A model generated the notes under the pieces. It ran no database searches. It was given only the letters and a program-made list of their open reading frames with translations, and was not told the DNA's origin. Positions 27,731 through 36,203 of a stretch of DNA of 64,000 nt are shown here, in pieces. This DNA is from Actinomadura latina NBRC 106108 (lineage in GTDB: Bacteria > Actinomycetota > Actinomycetes > Streptosporangiales > Streptosporangiaceae). Position 1 is the stretch's first letter, and every line of letters starts with the position of its first letter. Made by a program: the position numbers and the translations under genes. The stretch lies in assembly GCF_001552195.1 (NCBI RefSeq), contig NZ_BCQS01000035.1, positions 1 through 64,000 on the forward strand, given 5' to 3'.

Positions 27731-28689
27731 CCGATCCGCACCTCCTCCACGGTCCGCAGCGCCCGGTGCCAGGCGATCTGGTCGTCGAGCCCTTCCGCGA
27801 GGCCGATCGCGGGCGTCCAGCCCAGGAGCCGCTGGGCGCGCCCGATGTCGGCCCACGTCCGGGACGCGTCCCCGGCCACCGGCGTCTCCCGCCTGATCTC
27901 CGCCCGGACGCCGAGGGCGCCCGTCAGCATGGCGACCGCGTCCCGCACGGCCACATGCTCCTGATGACCGACGTTGATGGCGATACCGGGCGGCAACTCC
28001 TCGGCCGCCGCCGCGAGCGTCGCGGTGACGACGTCCCTCGCATGGGTGAAGCTGCGCGACCTGAGCCCGTCCCCGAACACGGGCAGCGGACGCCCGTCCA
28101 GCGCCGCCTCCACGAACCGGTGGAACGCCATGTCGGGCCGCTGCCGGGGCCCGTAGACGGAGAAGTACCTGAGCAGCACGGTGCGCAGCCTGGCCTCCGC
28201 CGCCAGCCCGGCGAGCCGCTCCACCTCGACCTTGCTGACCGCGTACGGGCTCTCGGGCCGCAGCGGATCGTCCTCCCGGTTCGGCCTGCGCCCCGCCGAC
28301 CCGTACACCGACGAACTGGACGCGACCACGACCTTCGGCCTGCGCCGGGCCTGCACGCACGCCGCGAGCAGCCGCCGCGTGGCCGTCACGTTGTCCCGCT
28401 CGGCGACGGCCCGCCCGGGCCCCCACGAGTCCCGCACGCCCGGCCGCCCCGCCAGATGGACGACGACATCTGCCGCGGCGACGGCCTCCAGTCCGTCCAC
28501 GGCCAGATCGATGTCAGCGGTAACGACCCCCGGACGTGCCGCTACCTCCGCCCACGTCCGCCGCGCCACATCGGGAGCGAGCGACCGCGAGGGGGCGTCA
28601 ACGGCGAGAACCTCGTGCCCCGCGCCCGAAAGCGCGTCGACCACATGGCTTCCGATGAACCCCGCCGCACCAGTCACGACCACCCGCAC
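27727..28689 (-). CDS. NAD-dependent nucleotide-sugar epimerase/dehydratase
   Basis: 320 aa extended short-chain dehydrogenase. The NAD-binding motif is VTGAAGFIGSHVVDAL; catalytic SSSSVYG and YAVSKVEVE (YxxxK) are present; YFSVYGPRQRPDMAFHRFVE is the substrate loop of UDP-glucuronate/UDP-glucose 4-epimerases. Supplies an activated sugar for the glycosyltransferases downstream. First gene of the six-gene operon. Confidence 0.9.
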   Translation of the reverse strand: MRVVVTGAAGFIGSHVVDALSGAGHEVLAVDAPSRSLAPDVARRTWAEVAARPGVVTADIDLAVDGLEAVAAADVVVHLAGRPGVRDSWGPGRAVAERDNVTATRRLLAACVQARRRPKVVVASSSSVYGSAGRRPNREDDPLRPESPYAVSKVEVERLAGLAAEARLRTVLLRYFSVYGPRQRPDMAFHRFVEAALDGRPLPVFGDGLRSRSFTHARDVVTATLAAAAEELPPGIAINVGHQEHVAVRDAVAMLTGALGVRAEIRRETPVAGDASRTWADIGRAQRLLGWTPAIGLAEGLDDQIAWHRALRTVEEVRIG

Positions 28690-28761
28690 GCGGGCACTTT
28701 ATCCGCCCACGCCCGAACCCGGACAGGGCTCCTGTCCCTGCTCACCCGGGACACGCCGCCC

Positions 28762-29727
28762 TCACGGACGCCGATGGACGGCCAGGGTGATCCAGCGGTG
28801 TACGCGGGTCCGGAACCGGGGCAGGATGACGAAGCATGCCCACGGCATGTCCGAGCAGTAGGGGCCCATGGCCCGAAACTGGCGGGCGGCGACGGCCCCG
28901 GAACCGACCCGCGAGGCGCAGAAGGCCAGGTGCATGCGGTCGAACACCGCCCTGGCGTGCGGCGGTGCCCCGCGCTCGGCGACGGGCCGCTCCCAGAGCT
29001 CCACGGCCCGGTCGACCGCCTGGGCGGCCCGGGGACCCTTCCAGAAACGGGCCTCGGTCTCGCCCCGCACCCGGCCGTCCGCCAGGGCCATCGCGTACTC
29101 GATCACCGCGAACAACGGCAGCACGTGCAGCGGCGAGCCGGGCGGCGCGCCGGCCGACGCCCCGTCGGCGAAGGCGAACATCTCGTCGTGGGAGCCGCTC
29201 CACTTGGCGCACAGGTACTGCAGCGCATGGTAATGCCCGCCGACGTGCCCCGGGTCGCGCTGGACGAGCCCGTCCCAGCGGAACTGGAACTCCTGGCGGG
29301 GGACCTGCAGCCCGCGGGCCAGCTGGACCGCGATCGCCCACGGCGTGGGGTCTTCCGGCGCCCGTGCGATGGCGGCCTGCAGGGCGGCGTCGGCGAACCG
29401 CAGCCGCTCGAAGAAGCCGGACCAGGCGCTCTTGCGAACGTACCTGGCGTAGGCGCCGCCGCGGATATTCCAAGCCTGGACCACCAGGGCCTTCGCGTTG
29501 ACCATCTGGGCGTCGGCACTGCCCGGCTCGGCCGCCGCCCATTCTGCGATCGCCCGGTGGCACTTCGTGTCGAGGGCGAGCCTGCCGACCCGGTGCTCCT
29601 TGCGGTCCCAGTCGCCGCCGGTCTCCCGAAGTAACGCGGCGGCGGGCTGCCGGTCCCCGGTCCGTAGCGCCGCCACCGCGTCCAGTACCGCGTGGTCGCC
29701 GTAGGCCACGTCGAAACTCACGCTCAT
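28762..29727 (-). CDS. Hypothetical helical (TPR-like) protein
   Basis: 321 aa cytosolic protein rich in Ala and Leu with helix pairs such as DAVAALRTGDRQPAAALLRE and FADAALQAAIARAPEDPTPW, similar in periodicity to TPR repeats but without the strict consensus. Tryptophans and a HYHALQYLCAKWSGSHDEM stretch occur in the middle. It has no recognised domain. Transcribed alone, with a 94 bp gap to the MoaD-like gene. Confidence 0.68.
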   Translation of the reverse strand: MSVSFDVAYGDHAVLDAVAALRTGDRQPAAALLRETGGDWDRKEHRVGRLALDTKCHRAIAEWAAAEPGSADAQMVNAKALVVQAWNIRGGAYARYVRKSAWSGFFERLRFADAALQAAIARAPEDPTPWAIAVQLARGLQVPRQEFQFRWDGLVQRDPGHVGGHYHALQYLCAKWSGSHDEMFAFADGASAGAPPGSPLHVLPLFAVIEYAMALADGRVRGETEARFWKGPRAAQAVDRAVELWERPVAERGAPPHARAVFDRMHLAFCASRVGSGAVAARQFRAMGPYCSDMPWACFVILPRFRTRVHRWITLAVHRRP

Positions 29728-29821
29728 CGCCGTCTCCTCGCCTCGATCCGGCGGACCAGGTTAGAGACATCAAGGAGACGGCACGCCACGAAAATGTCGC
29801 ACTTCGGCCACGGTCGACGGG

Positions 29822-30118
29822 TCAGCCGCCGGCCATGGCGCCGACGACCATGAAGGGTTCGGCGCCCCCTGCGACCCGCTCGGGGAGGACGCTCTCCGGC
29901 GGGTCGTGGGAGAGGTCCTCCTCGCAGGCGAAGAAGCGGACGAACGCGCGGCGGCGTCCGGTGGCGCGGTCGCGGATCGTCCCGCGCAGCACCGGATACC
30001 GGGCCTCCAGGACGTCCAGCACCGAACACAGCGTGACCGGCTCGGGAACGTCCAACTCCACCTCGCCCTCCACACCGGCGAGGACGCGCAGGTGGGCGGG
30101 CAGCACGACGCGGATCAT
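29822..30118 (-). CDS. MoaD/ThiS family ubiquitin-like protein
   Basis: 98 aa beta-grasp protein ending in the diglycine AMAGG, the tail that MoeB/ThiF-type enzymes adenylate to make thiocarboxylate. The fold motifs are RVVLPAHLRVLAG, VTLCSVLDVLEARYPVL and FVRFFACEEDLSHD. There are no molybdopterin or thiamine genes nearby. ATG overlaps the stop of the propeller gene (ATGA), so the two products are made together. Confidence 0.85.
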   Translation of the reverse strand: MIRVVLPAHLRVLAGVEGEVELDVPEPVTLCSVLDVLEARYPVLRGTIRDRATGRRRAFVRFFACEEDLSHDPPESVLPERVAGGAEPFMVVGAMAGG

Positions 30119-31230
30119 GGCAGCGTTTGGACTTCGACCGACAGGACGGCCGGCAGGTCGCGGACGATCGGCTCCCAGGTGTCCCCGGCGTCGGCGGACG
30201 CGTACACCTGCCCGCCCGTCGTACCGAAGTAGACGCCGCACGAATCAAGCGAGTCGACGGCCATCGCGTCCCGCAGCACGTTCACGTAGCAATGGCTCTG
30301 CGGCAGCCCCTTGGTCAGCGGCTCCCACTCGTTCCCGCCGACCCGGCTCCGGTAGACGCGCAGCTTCCCCTCCGGCGGGTAGTGCTCGGAGTCGCTCTTG
30401 ATCGGGACGACATAAACCGTGTCCGGCTCGTGCGCGTGGACGGCGATCGGGAAGCCGAAGTCGCTCGGCAGGTCGCCGCTGATCTCGTGCCAGTTCTCGC
30501 CCGCGTCGTCGCTGCGCATGACGTCCCAGTGCTTCTGCATGAACAGCACCTCGGGGCGCGACGGGTGCATCGTGATGCGGTGCACGCAGTGCCCGACCTC
30601 GGCGTCCTGGTCGGGGATGCCCTCCGAACGCAGCCCGCGGTTGATCGCCTTCCACGTCTTGCCGGCGTCGTCCGTCCGGAACGCGCCCGCCGCCGAGATG
30701 GCCACGTACATGCGTGCCGCGTCCACGGAATCCCGCAGGATCGTGTGCAGGCACATCCCGCCGGCGCCCGGCTGCCAGGACGGCCCGGACCCGTGCTCGC
30801 GCAGCCCCGGCAACTCCTGCCACGTCGCCCCGCCGTCGACGGACCGGAACAGCGCGGCGTCCTCGATACCCGCGTGGACGGTGTCCGGGTCCGTCGGTGA
30901 CGCCTCCAGATGCCAGACCCGCTTGAACTCCCAGGGCTTCGGCGTGCCGTCGTACCACTGGTGCGTCCCGGGCACGCCCTCGTAGGCGAACTCGTTGCCC
31001 ACCGGCCGCCACGTCGCGCCCCCGTCGTCCGACCGCTGGATCAGCTGCCCGAACCACCCCGTGGACTGCGACGCGTACAGCCGCGACGGATCGGCGGCCG
31101 CCCCGGCGACGTGGTAGATCTCCCAGCCGCCGAAGTGAGGCCCGCTGACCTCCCAGTTCTTCCGCGCTCCGTCCGCGCTGAGGATGAACGCGCCCTTCCG
31201 CGTCCCGACCAGAACCCGCACTCCGCTCAT
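30115..31230 (-). CDS. Asp-box (BNR/sialidase-like) beta-propeller protein
   Basis: 371 aa. At least five Asp boxes: SDDGGATW, SVDGGATW, TDDAGKTW, SDDAGENW and SADAGDTW, evenly spaced, predicting a propeller. It opens with VLVGTRKGAFILSADG and has no signal peptide, so it is cytosolic; sialidase catalytic residues are not evident, so enzyme activity is doubtful. Overlap with the MoaD-like gene recurs in other bacteria as far as I know, and suggests a joint sulphur-carrier function. Confidence 0.82.
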   Translation of the reverse strand: MSGVRVLVGTRKGAFILSADGARKNWEVSGPHFGGWEIYHVAGAAADPSRLYASQSTGWFGQLIQRSDDGGATWRPVGNEFAYEGVPGTHQWYDGTPKPWEFKRVWHLEASPTDPDTVHAGIEDAALFRSVDGGATWQELPGLREHGSGPSWQPGAGGMCLHTILRDSVDAARMYVAISAAGAFRTDDAGKTWKAINRGLRSEGIPDQDAEVGHCVHRITMHPSRPEVLFMQKHWDVMRSDDAGENWHEISGDLPSDFGFPIAVHAHEPDTVYVVPIKSDSEHYPPEGKLRVYRSRVGGNEWEPLTKGLPQSHCYVNVLRDAMAVDSLDSCGVYFGTTGGQVYASADAGDTWEPIVRDLPAVLSVEVQTLP

Positions 31231-31404
31231 GGCTGCTCCCTCCGAGCGCCGTCAGGCATGCTTCGACCGCCGATACTGACCCCCGCCACCGACAAAACTC
31301 ATCGCCCCGTCCACGGTCCCGCGGAAGAGATGACCAGCGACCATCGAGTTCCGCGAGCGGTTGAGCCAGAGGGGGCGGCGGGTTTGAGCGGACAGCGACC
31401 GAGG

Positions 31405-31704
31405 TTAAGGGAGGTCGTGCGCGCCGCTCTTGATGTGGTCAGTGAGCGCTTGCCAGGCAGCGGGGGCGAGGGTGAGGCGTGGACCGTCAGGGTCCTTGGA
31501 GTCGCGGACGGCGATGGTGGGGGTGAGAGCTGCGACCTCGACGCATGCGCCGCCTTGGCCGCCGCTGCGGCTACTTTTCCGCCACCGGAGGTTGGAGTCG
31601 CGGACGGCGATGGCGGGGGTGAGGGCCGCGACCTCGACGCAGTTGCCGCCTTGGCCTGTGCTGCGGCTGCTCTTGCGCCACCGGATGTCCGGGAGGTTGT
31701 TCAT
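31405..31704 (-). CDS. DUF397 protein with internal tandem duplication
   Basis: 99 aa. The DUF397 core WRKSSRSxGQGGxCVEVAAL occurs twice: residues about 9-38 and 41-70, followed by a single C-terminal half (PRLTLAPAAWQALTDHIKSG). Normal DUF397 proteins are 60-80 aa with one copy. In these loci DUF397 is the small partner of a Scr1-type HTH regulator. ATG at 31704 has AGGAGG 7 bp upstream. Confidence 0.85.
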   Translation of the reverse strand: MNNLPDIRWRKSSRSTGQGGNCVEVAALTPAIAVRDSNLRWRKSSRSGGQGGACVEVAALTPTIAVRDSKDPDGPRLTLAPAAWQALTDHIKSGAHDLP

Positions 31705-31730
31705 GCCAGTGCCTCCTGGCCTCGCTGAGG

Positions 31731-31940
31731 TTAAGGGAGGTCGTGTGTGCCGCTCTTGATGCGCTTGGTGAGGTTCTGCCAAGTGATGGGGGCGAGGGTG
31801 AGGTGGGGGCCGTCGGGGTTCTTGGAGTCGCGGACGGCGATGGTGGGGGTGAGGGCCGCGACCTCGACGCATGCGCCGCCTTGGCCGCTGCTGCGACTGC
31901 TCTTGCGCCACTGGGGTGCCGACCGATCTGTGGTGCTCAC
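31731..31940 (-). CDS. DUF397 domain protein
   Basis: 69 aa, single DUF397 domain: QWRKSSRSSGQGGACVEVA, AVRDSKNPDGPHLTLAP, SGTHDLP. It is highly similar to the second half of the following gene, so the pair arose by recent duplication. GTG overlaps the regulator stop (GTGA). Possibly a toxin-like or effector partner of the HTH protein; this is a family-level proposal. Confidence 0.85.
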   Translation of the reverse strand: MSTTDRSAPQWRKSSRSSGQGGACVEVAALTPTIAVRDSKNPDGPHLTLAPITWQNLTKRIKSGTHDLP

Positions 31941-32770
31941 TCGTAGCCTTCCTGGATCTGCTGGATCGCCTTGAGAGACTCGCCTGCTCGGAGCGACTCA
32001 CCCATGACCAGGTCGAAACGTACTCTGTACTCCGCCACCGTCGTTCCGTCCTCGATGAGGTGGCTGATCTCGGGGCCTTCATGGTAGGCGACGTCCAATC
32101 CTCCAGGAAGGCTTAGAACGAAGAAGGAACCGTCCAGCCCGGCGTAGGTCACGGATGAGAAAGGCAGCATTCGGATCTCGACCCGCGGGTTTATCGTGGC
32201 CACGTCGACCAACTTGGCCAACTGGTCATGCATTACCTTCGGGCCGCCGACAGGACGCCGGAGTGCAGCCTCGTCGAGGACGAACCACATACGTGGCGCG
32301 TCGTCACGCGCGAGGATCTCCTGTCGCTCCAAGCGGGCGTAGACGCGCTCCTCCAACACGTCGGGTCGGAGGCCCGAACTCATCACGGCCTGCGCATAGG
32401 CAGGGGTTTGCAGTAGACCAGGCACTACCTGCGCTTCGAAGCATCGCATTGAGACGCACGCGGTTTCGAATTGCGCGTACCTTGAGAAGCCGGGCGGAGC
32501 GGCCAGGTGCTTGCCTTCCCGCTTGATTTCTCGCCACATGTGCCAGAACGCCCGTGCCTGAGTCTTGAAGAACACGTCCAAGTCGTCGGCCGTGGGCTCG
32601 GACGGGGGCTTCTGCGCCGTCTCCAGCTTTTCTATCCAGCTCGCCTGGCATCCGAGGGCCTGTGCGAGTTGTGGGCGTGACAGACCGGCTGCTTCGCGAT
32701 GGGCACGCAGTACCGCGCCGAATGTTCGAAGCAACGGGTCACGGGTGTAGCCGTCTTGCTCCTTCGGCAT
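31937..32770 (-). CDS. Scr1-type HTH regulator (XRE + DUF5753)
   Basis: 277 aa. Residues about 14-75 form an XRE helix-turn-helix (LRAHREAAGLSRPQLAQALG, then SWIEKLETAQKPPSEP). The C-terminal 190 residues are DUF5753 with FEAQVVPGLLQTPAYAQAVM, FVLDEAALRRPVGG and AGLDGSFFVLSLPGGLDVAY. Streptomyces Scr1 partners with DUF397 Scr2 in developmental control. ATG at 32770; a weak ribosome site. First gene of the three-gene unit. Confidence 0.9.
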   Translation of the reverse strand: MPKEQDGYTRDPLLRTFGAVLRAHREAAGLSRPQLAQALGCQASWIEKLETAQKPPSEPTADDLDVFFKTQARAFWHMWREIKREGKHLAAPPGFSRYAQFETACVSMRCFEAQVVPGLLQTPAYAQAVMSSGLRPDVLEERVYARLERQEILARDDAPRMWFVLDEAALRRPVGGPKVMHDQLAKLVDVATINPRVEIRMLPFSSVTYAGLDGSFFVLSLPGGLDVAYHEGPEISHLIEDGTTVAEYRVRFDLVMGESLRAGESLKAIQQIQEGYE

Positions 32771-32896
32771 TTGGGGGGTCCCTCGTCCGGGGCGGGGTGC
32801 CGTCTGAGGTGTGTTGGTCCTGTAGCTGAGCGTAGCCGACTCTGTGACGCTGGTCACGGAAATCGGAAGGCAGGACGAGACCGAAGGCATTCAGCG

Positions 32897-33124
32897 ATGG
32901 ACACGCGAGCGCAGGACGAGATGGAGTTGGAGCGGCTGCGGGCCGACTTCGCGGGGTGGCGGATCTGGCGGGCCGTCAAGCAGGACGGACGGCTGGGGGA
33001 GTGGGTGGCCAGCCTGCACGACCCTCGGGTGGGGATCGAGCCGACGCTGATGTTTCCCACGGCGCCGCTGTTGCGGGACGCGTTGCTCCGGCAGGCCGAG
33101 TGCGCCAAGGCCAGGGTCCGATGA
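32897..33124 (+). CDS. Small hypothetical protein
   Basis: 75 aa: MDTRAQDEMELERLRADFAG, WRIWRAVKQDGR, a mid-portion PRVGIEPTLMFPTAPLLRDA and a basic end. Divergent from the Scr1-type regulator with 126 bp between starts. Small proteins with an LRADFPGWRIWR-like motif are common in actinomycetes next to such regulators; no function is known. Confidence 0.6.
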   Translation: MDTRAQDEMELERLRADFAGWRIWRAVKQDGRLGEWVASLHDPRVGIEPTLMFPTAPLLRDALLRQAECAKARVR

Positions 33125-33191
33125 GCCCGGCGCGGCCGGTGGACGTCCCCCCGGGCCCACCGGCCGCGTCGTTCCACGGGAAGGAAATGCC

Positions 33192-33491
33192 GTGAATCCG
33201 CGGGCTGAGAATCAGGTGGTCTCGGGCGCGCCACGTAATGAGCGGCGTGTTCAACTGGATGCGCTTCGGGCCGTTGTTGAGGCGCGGCCTGAGTTGGGGT
33301 GCGCGATTGTTGAACGGCGCGGGACGCTCTTGTTGAGCGTCGTCCGGTATGGCGGGACGGGGCCGTTCGCCGAGATCGGGTGCGACTACGTGCGGGCGGC
33401 GTGGTGGTTCACGTGGAGTGATGGGAAGCCGATCGCGCCGGTCCAGGACGCGGCTGGGGTCGTGCGATTGCTCGTCCGCGTATTGGATTAG
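33192..33491 (+). CDS. Small hypothetical protein
   Basis: 99 aa, GTG start with GGAAGGAAA upstream. The C-terminal 60 residues (AIVERRGTLLLSVVRYGG, CDYVRAAWWFTWSDGKPIAP) alternate strands and may form a small beta sheet. It follows the 75 aa ORF by 67 bp and probably belongs with the regulator locus. No family recognised. Confidence 0.6.
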   Translation: MNPRAENQVVSGAPRNERRVQLDALRAVVEARPELGCAIVERRGTLLLSVVRYGGTGPFAEIGCDYVRAAWWFTWSDGKPIAPVQDAAGVVRLLVRVLD

Positions 33492-33567
33492 CGGGGGCGG
33501 GCTGCCTTTCGCGTCCCGTCCGTGATGGGGCGTCGGTATGATCACCGGGCTTTGGAAAGGGTGGATC

Positions 33568-34497
33568 ATGGCGACGACCCAGGGTGAGCGGCAAGAGGCG
33601 CCCGCGTGCTATCGGCATCCCAAGCGGGAGACCTATGTGCGCTGCACGCGGTGTGACCGCTACATCTGCCCGGATTGCATGCGTGACGCGGCGGTGGGGC
33701 AGCAGTGCGTCGAATGCGTGCGCGAGGGCAACAGGACGGTCCGCCAGGGCCGGACGGTCTTCGGCGGCAAGGTCTCGGTGACGCCCTGGGCGACTTACGT
33801 CCTGATCGCCGTGAATGTGCTGGTGTACCTGGGTGAGCTGGCCAAGCCCGACCTGGCCGACAAGCTCGGGTCCCTGGGCATGGGTCTCATCGGGCCGGAC
33901 GGTGCGATGTACGCGGCCAACGGCGGGACGTACCCGGGGTTCGAGTCGGTCGGCGTCGCGTACGGCGAGTGGTACCGGCTGATCACCTCCGCGTTCGTGC
34001 ACCTGCTGCCCACGGAGGGCGGCTTCGGGATCCTCCACATCGTCCTCAACATGTGGTGGCTGTGGCGGCTCGGCCGGCCGACCGAGGAGATGCTCGGCCG
34101 ATGGCGCTTCCTGGCCCTGTACCTGCTGGCCGCGCTGGGCGGCTCGGTCCTCGGCTACCTGATCGACCCCGGTATGAACGCGGTGGGTGCCTCGGGTGGG
34201 ATCTTCGGGCTCACCGCGGCCTACTGGATCTTCATGCGCCGGCTCGGCCACCCCATGCACGAGGCCAACCGGCTCGCCGTGTTCGCGATGATCTGGCTGG
34301 TCGTCTCGGCCGGGGTCACCGCGTGGCAGGGGCACCTGGGCGGTCTCCTCGCGGGCGGCGCCATCGCTCTGGCCTTCGCCTACGCGCCGAGGGAACGACG
34401 CCTTCTCGTCCAGGTGGGTGCCGCCGCGGCCATGCTCGTCCTGCTGACCGTCCTGGTGGTGATCAAGACCTCGGAACTCGGCGGCACCCTCGTGTGA
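33568..34497 (+). CDS. Rhomboid intramembrane protease with N-terminal B-box-like zinc finger
   Basis: 309 aa. Residues 8-50 carry CYRHPKRETYVRCTRCDRYICPDCM and QQCVEC in order, a B-box/RING-like zinc site. Six membrane segments follow; the catalytic serine is in GASGGIFG and the histidine in WQGHLGGLLAG. Cleaves membrane proteins within the bilayer; the substrate is unknown. ATG at 33568 has GGAAAGGG upstream; an earlier ATG at 33538 is possible. Confidence 0.9.
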   Translation: MATTQGERQEAPACYRHPKRETYVRCTRCDRYICPDCMRDAAVGQQCVECVREGNRTVRQGRTVFGGKVSVTPWATYVLIAVNVLVYLGELAKPDLADKLGSLGMGLIGPDGAMYAANGGTYPGFESVGVAYGEWYRLITSAFVHLLPTEGGFGILHIVLNMWWLWRLGRPTEEMLGRWRFLALYLLAALGGSVLGYLIDPGMNAVGASGGIFGLTAAYWIFMRRLGHPMHEANRLAVFAMIWLVVSAGVTAWQGHLGGLLAGGAIALAFAYAPRERRLLVQVGAAAAMLVLLTVLVVIKTSELGGTLV

Positions 34498-34511
34498 CTT
34501 CGCGGCCGGGT

Positions 34512-36155
34512 TCAGCGGGGACGGGCCACTCGGGCCTCGTCCCAGACCGGGTCGGGGGATTCGTGGACGGAGCCGTCGGCGCCGAAGATCAGGTGGCGGT
34601 CGAAGGAGCGGGCGAACCAGCGGTCGTGGGTTACGGAGATGACCGTGCCCTCGTAGGACTCCAGGCCCTCTTGGAGGGCTTCTGCACTGGCCAGGTCCAG
34701 GTTGTCGGTCGGCTCGTCCAGGAGGAGGAGGGTGGCGCCGCCCAGTTCCAGGAGAAGGATCTGGAGGCGGGCTTGTTGGCCGCCTGAGAGCGTTTCGAAG
34801 GGCTGCTCCGCGCAGACGTGCAGCTCGTATCGGGTCAGGGCGCTCATGGCGTCGTTGCGCAGGCGGGCGTGCTCGGTCATGACGATCTCGCACGGTGTGC
34901 GGCCCGCCAGATCGGGGCGGGCGTGGGTCTGCGCGAACAGGCCGGGGACCACGCGGGCGCCCAGGCGGGCGACGCCGGTGTGCGCGACCGGTTCGACGGG
35001 CGTCGCGCCTCGGGGGAGTGCTTCGGCGACGGCCGTGAGCAGGCGCAGGAAGTGGGATTTGCCGGAGCCGTTCGAGCCCAGGACTGCGACGCGCTCGCCG
35101 TACCAGACCTCCGCGTCGAAGGGCTTCATGAGGCCCGTCAGTTCAAGGTTCTCGCAGACCACCGCGCGTTTGCCGGTGCGGCCGCCGTGCAGGCGCATCT
35201 TGAGGTTCTGGTCGCGGGGCGGGATCTCGGGCGGGCCCGCCTCCTCGAACTTGCGCAGGCGCGTCTGGGCGGCGCGGTAGCGCGAGGCGAAACCGTCGTT
35301 GACCGTCGCCTTGGTTCTGAGGGTGTTGACGAGTTCCTTCAGTTTCGCGTGTTCCTCGTCCCAGCGGCGGCGCAGCTCTTCGAGGCGTTCGTTGCGGTCG
35401 CGGCGGGCGGCGGCGTAGGTGGCGAAACGGCCGCCGTGGATCCAGACGCGGGACGCCTCGACGGTGACGATCCGGTCGGCGGCCCGGTCGAGGAGTTCGC
35501 GGTCGTGGGAGACGAGCAGGATGGTCTTGGGCGTCTCGCGGAGCCTCTCCTCCAGCCAGCGTTTGCCCGGGACGTCCAAGTAGTTGTCGGGCTCGTCCAG
35601 GAGGAGGACCTCGTCGGGGCCGCGGAGCAGGGCTTCGAGCGCCAGGCGCTTCTGCTCGCCGCCCGAAAGGGTGCGGACTTCGCGCCACCGGCACCCGTCG
35701 TAGGAAATGCCGAGCGCAGCCACGCAGCAGGCGTCCCAGAGCACCTCGATCTCGTAGCCGCCCGCGTCGCCCCAGCCCGCGAGGGCCGTGGCGTAGCGGA
35801 GCTGGGTGGGCTCGTCGTCGCGCTCCATCATCGCCAGCTCGGCCGCCTCCACGGCCTCGGCGGCCGCCCGGACGCGCGGCGGCGCGAGGGACAGCAGCAG
35901 GTCGTGGACGGACGAGTCGTCGCGCATGCTGCCGATGAACTGGCGCATCACGCCGATGCCGCCGCTGTGCCCCACCGTCCCGGACTGCGGCGCCAGGTCC
36001 CCGGCGATCAGGCGGAGGAGGGTGGTCTTGCCGGCGCCGTTCGGGCCGACGAGGGCGGCCGTGACGCCGTCGCCGACGCGGAAGGAGACGTCGTCCAGCA
36101 GCGTCCTGCCGTCCGGCAGTACATGGCTGATGTGTCCGACTTCGACGTGTCCCAC
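34512..36155 (-). CDS. ABC-F family ATPase
   Basis: 547 aa with two ATPase modules and no membrane domain. Module 1: VGPNGAGKTTLL, LSGGEQKRLALEALL, VLLLDEPDNYLD. Module 2: LGSNGSGKSHFL, LSGGQQARLQILLLEL, LLLLDEPTDNLD. The linker (RRWDEEHAKLKELVN) is a charged helical hairpin, as in ABC-F proteins that act on the ribosome to relieve stalling or antibiotics. Convergent with the rhomboid gene, 49 bp upstream of proS in the same direction. Confidence 0.92.
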   Translation of the reverse strand: MGHVEVGHISHVLPDGRTLLDDVSFRVGDGVTAALVGPNGAGKTTLLRLIAGDLAPQSGTVGHSGGIGVMRQFIGSMRDDSSVHDLLLSLAPPRVRAAAEAVEAAELAMMERDDEPTQLRYATALAGWGDAGGYEIEVLWDACCVAALGISYDGCRWREVRTLSGGEQKRLALEALLRGPDEVLLLDEPDNYLDVPGKRWLEERLRETPKTILLVSHDRELLDRAADRIVTVEASRVWIHGGRFATYAAARRDRNERLEELRRRWDEEHAKLKELVNTLRTKATVNDGFASRYRAAQTRLRKFEEAGPPEIPPRDQNLKMRLHGGRTGKRAVVCENLELTGLMKPFDAEVWYGERVAVLGSNGSGKSHFLRLLTAVAEALPRGATPVEPVAHTGVARLGARVVPGLFAQTHARPDLAGRTPCEIVMTEHARLRNDAMSALTRYELHVCAEQPFETLSGGQQARLQILLLELGGATLLLLDEPTDNLDLASAEALQEGLESYEGTVISVTHDRWFARSFDRHLIFGADGSVHESPDPVWDEARVARPR

Positions 36156-36203
36156 GGCTCCCCCTCGATGACCTTCCGAGTCTCCGGAGGGGAGGCGGGA
36201 GCG

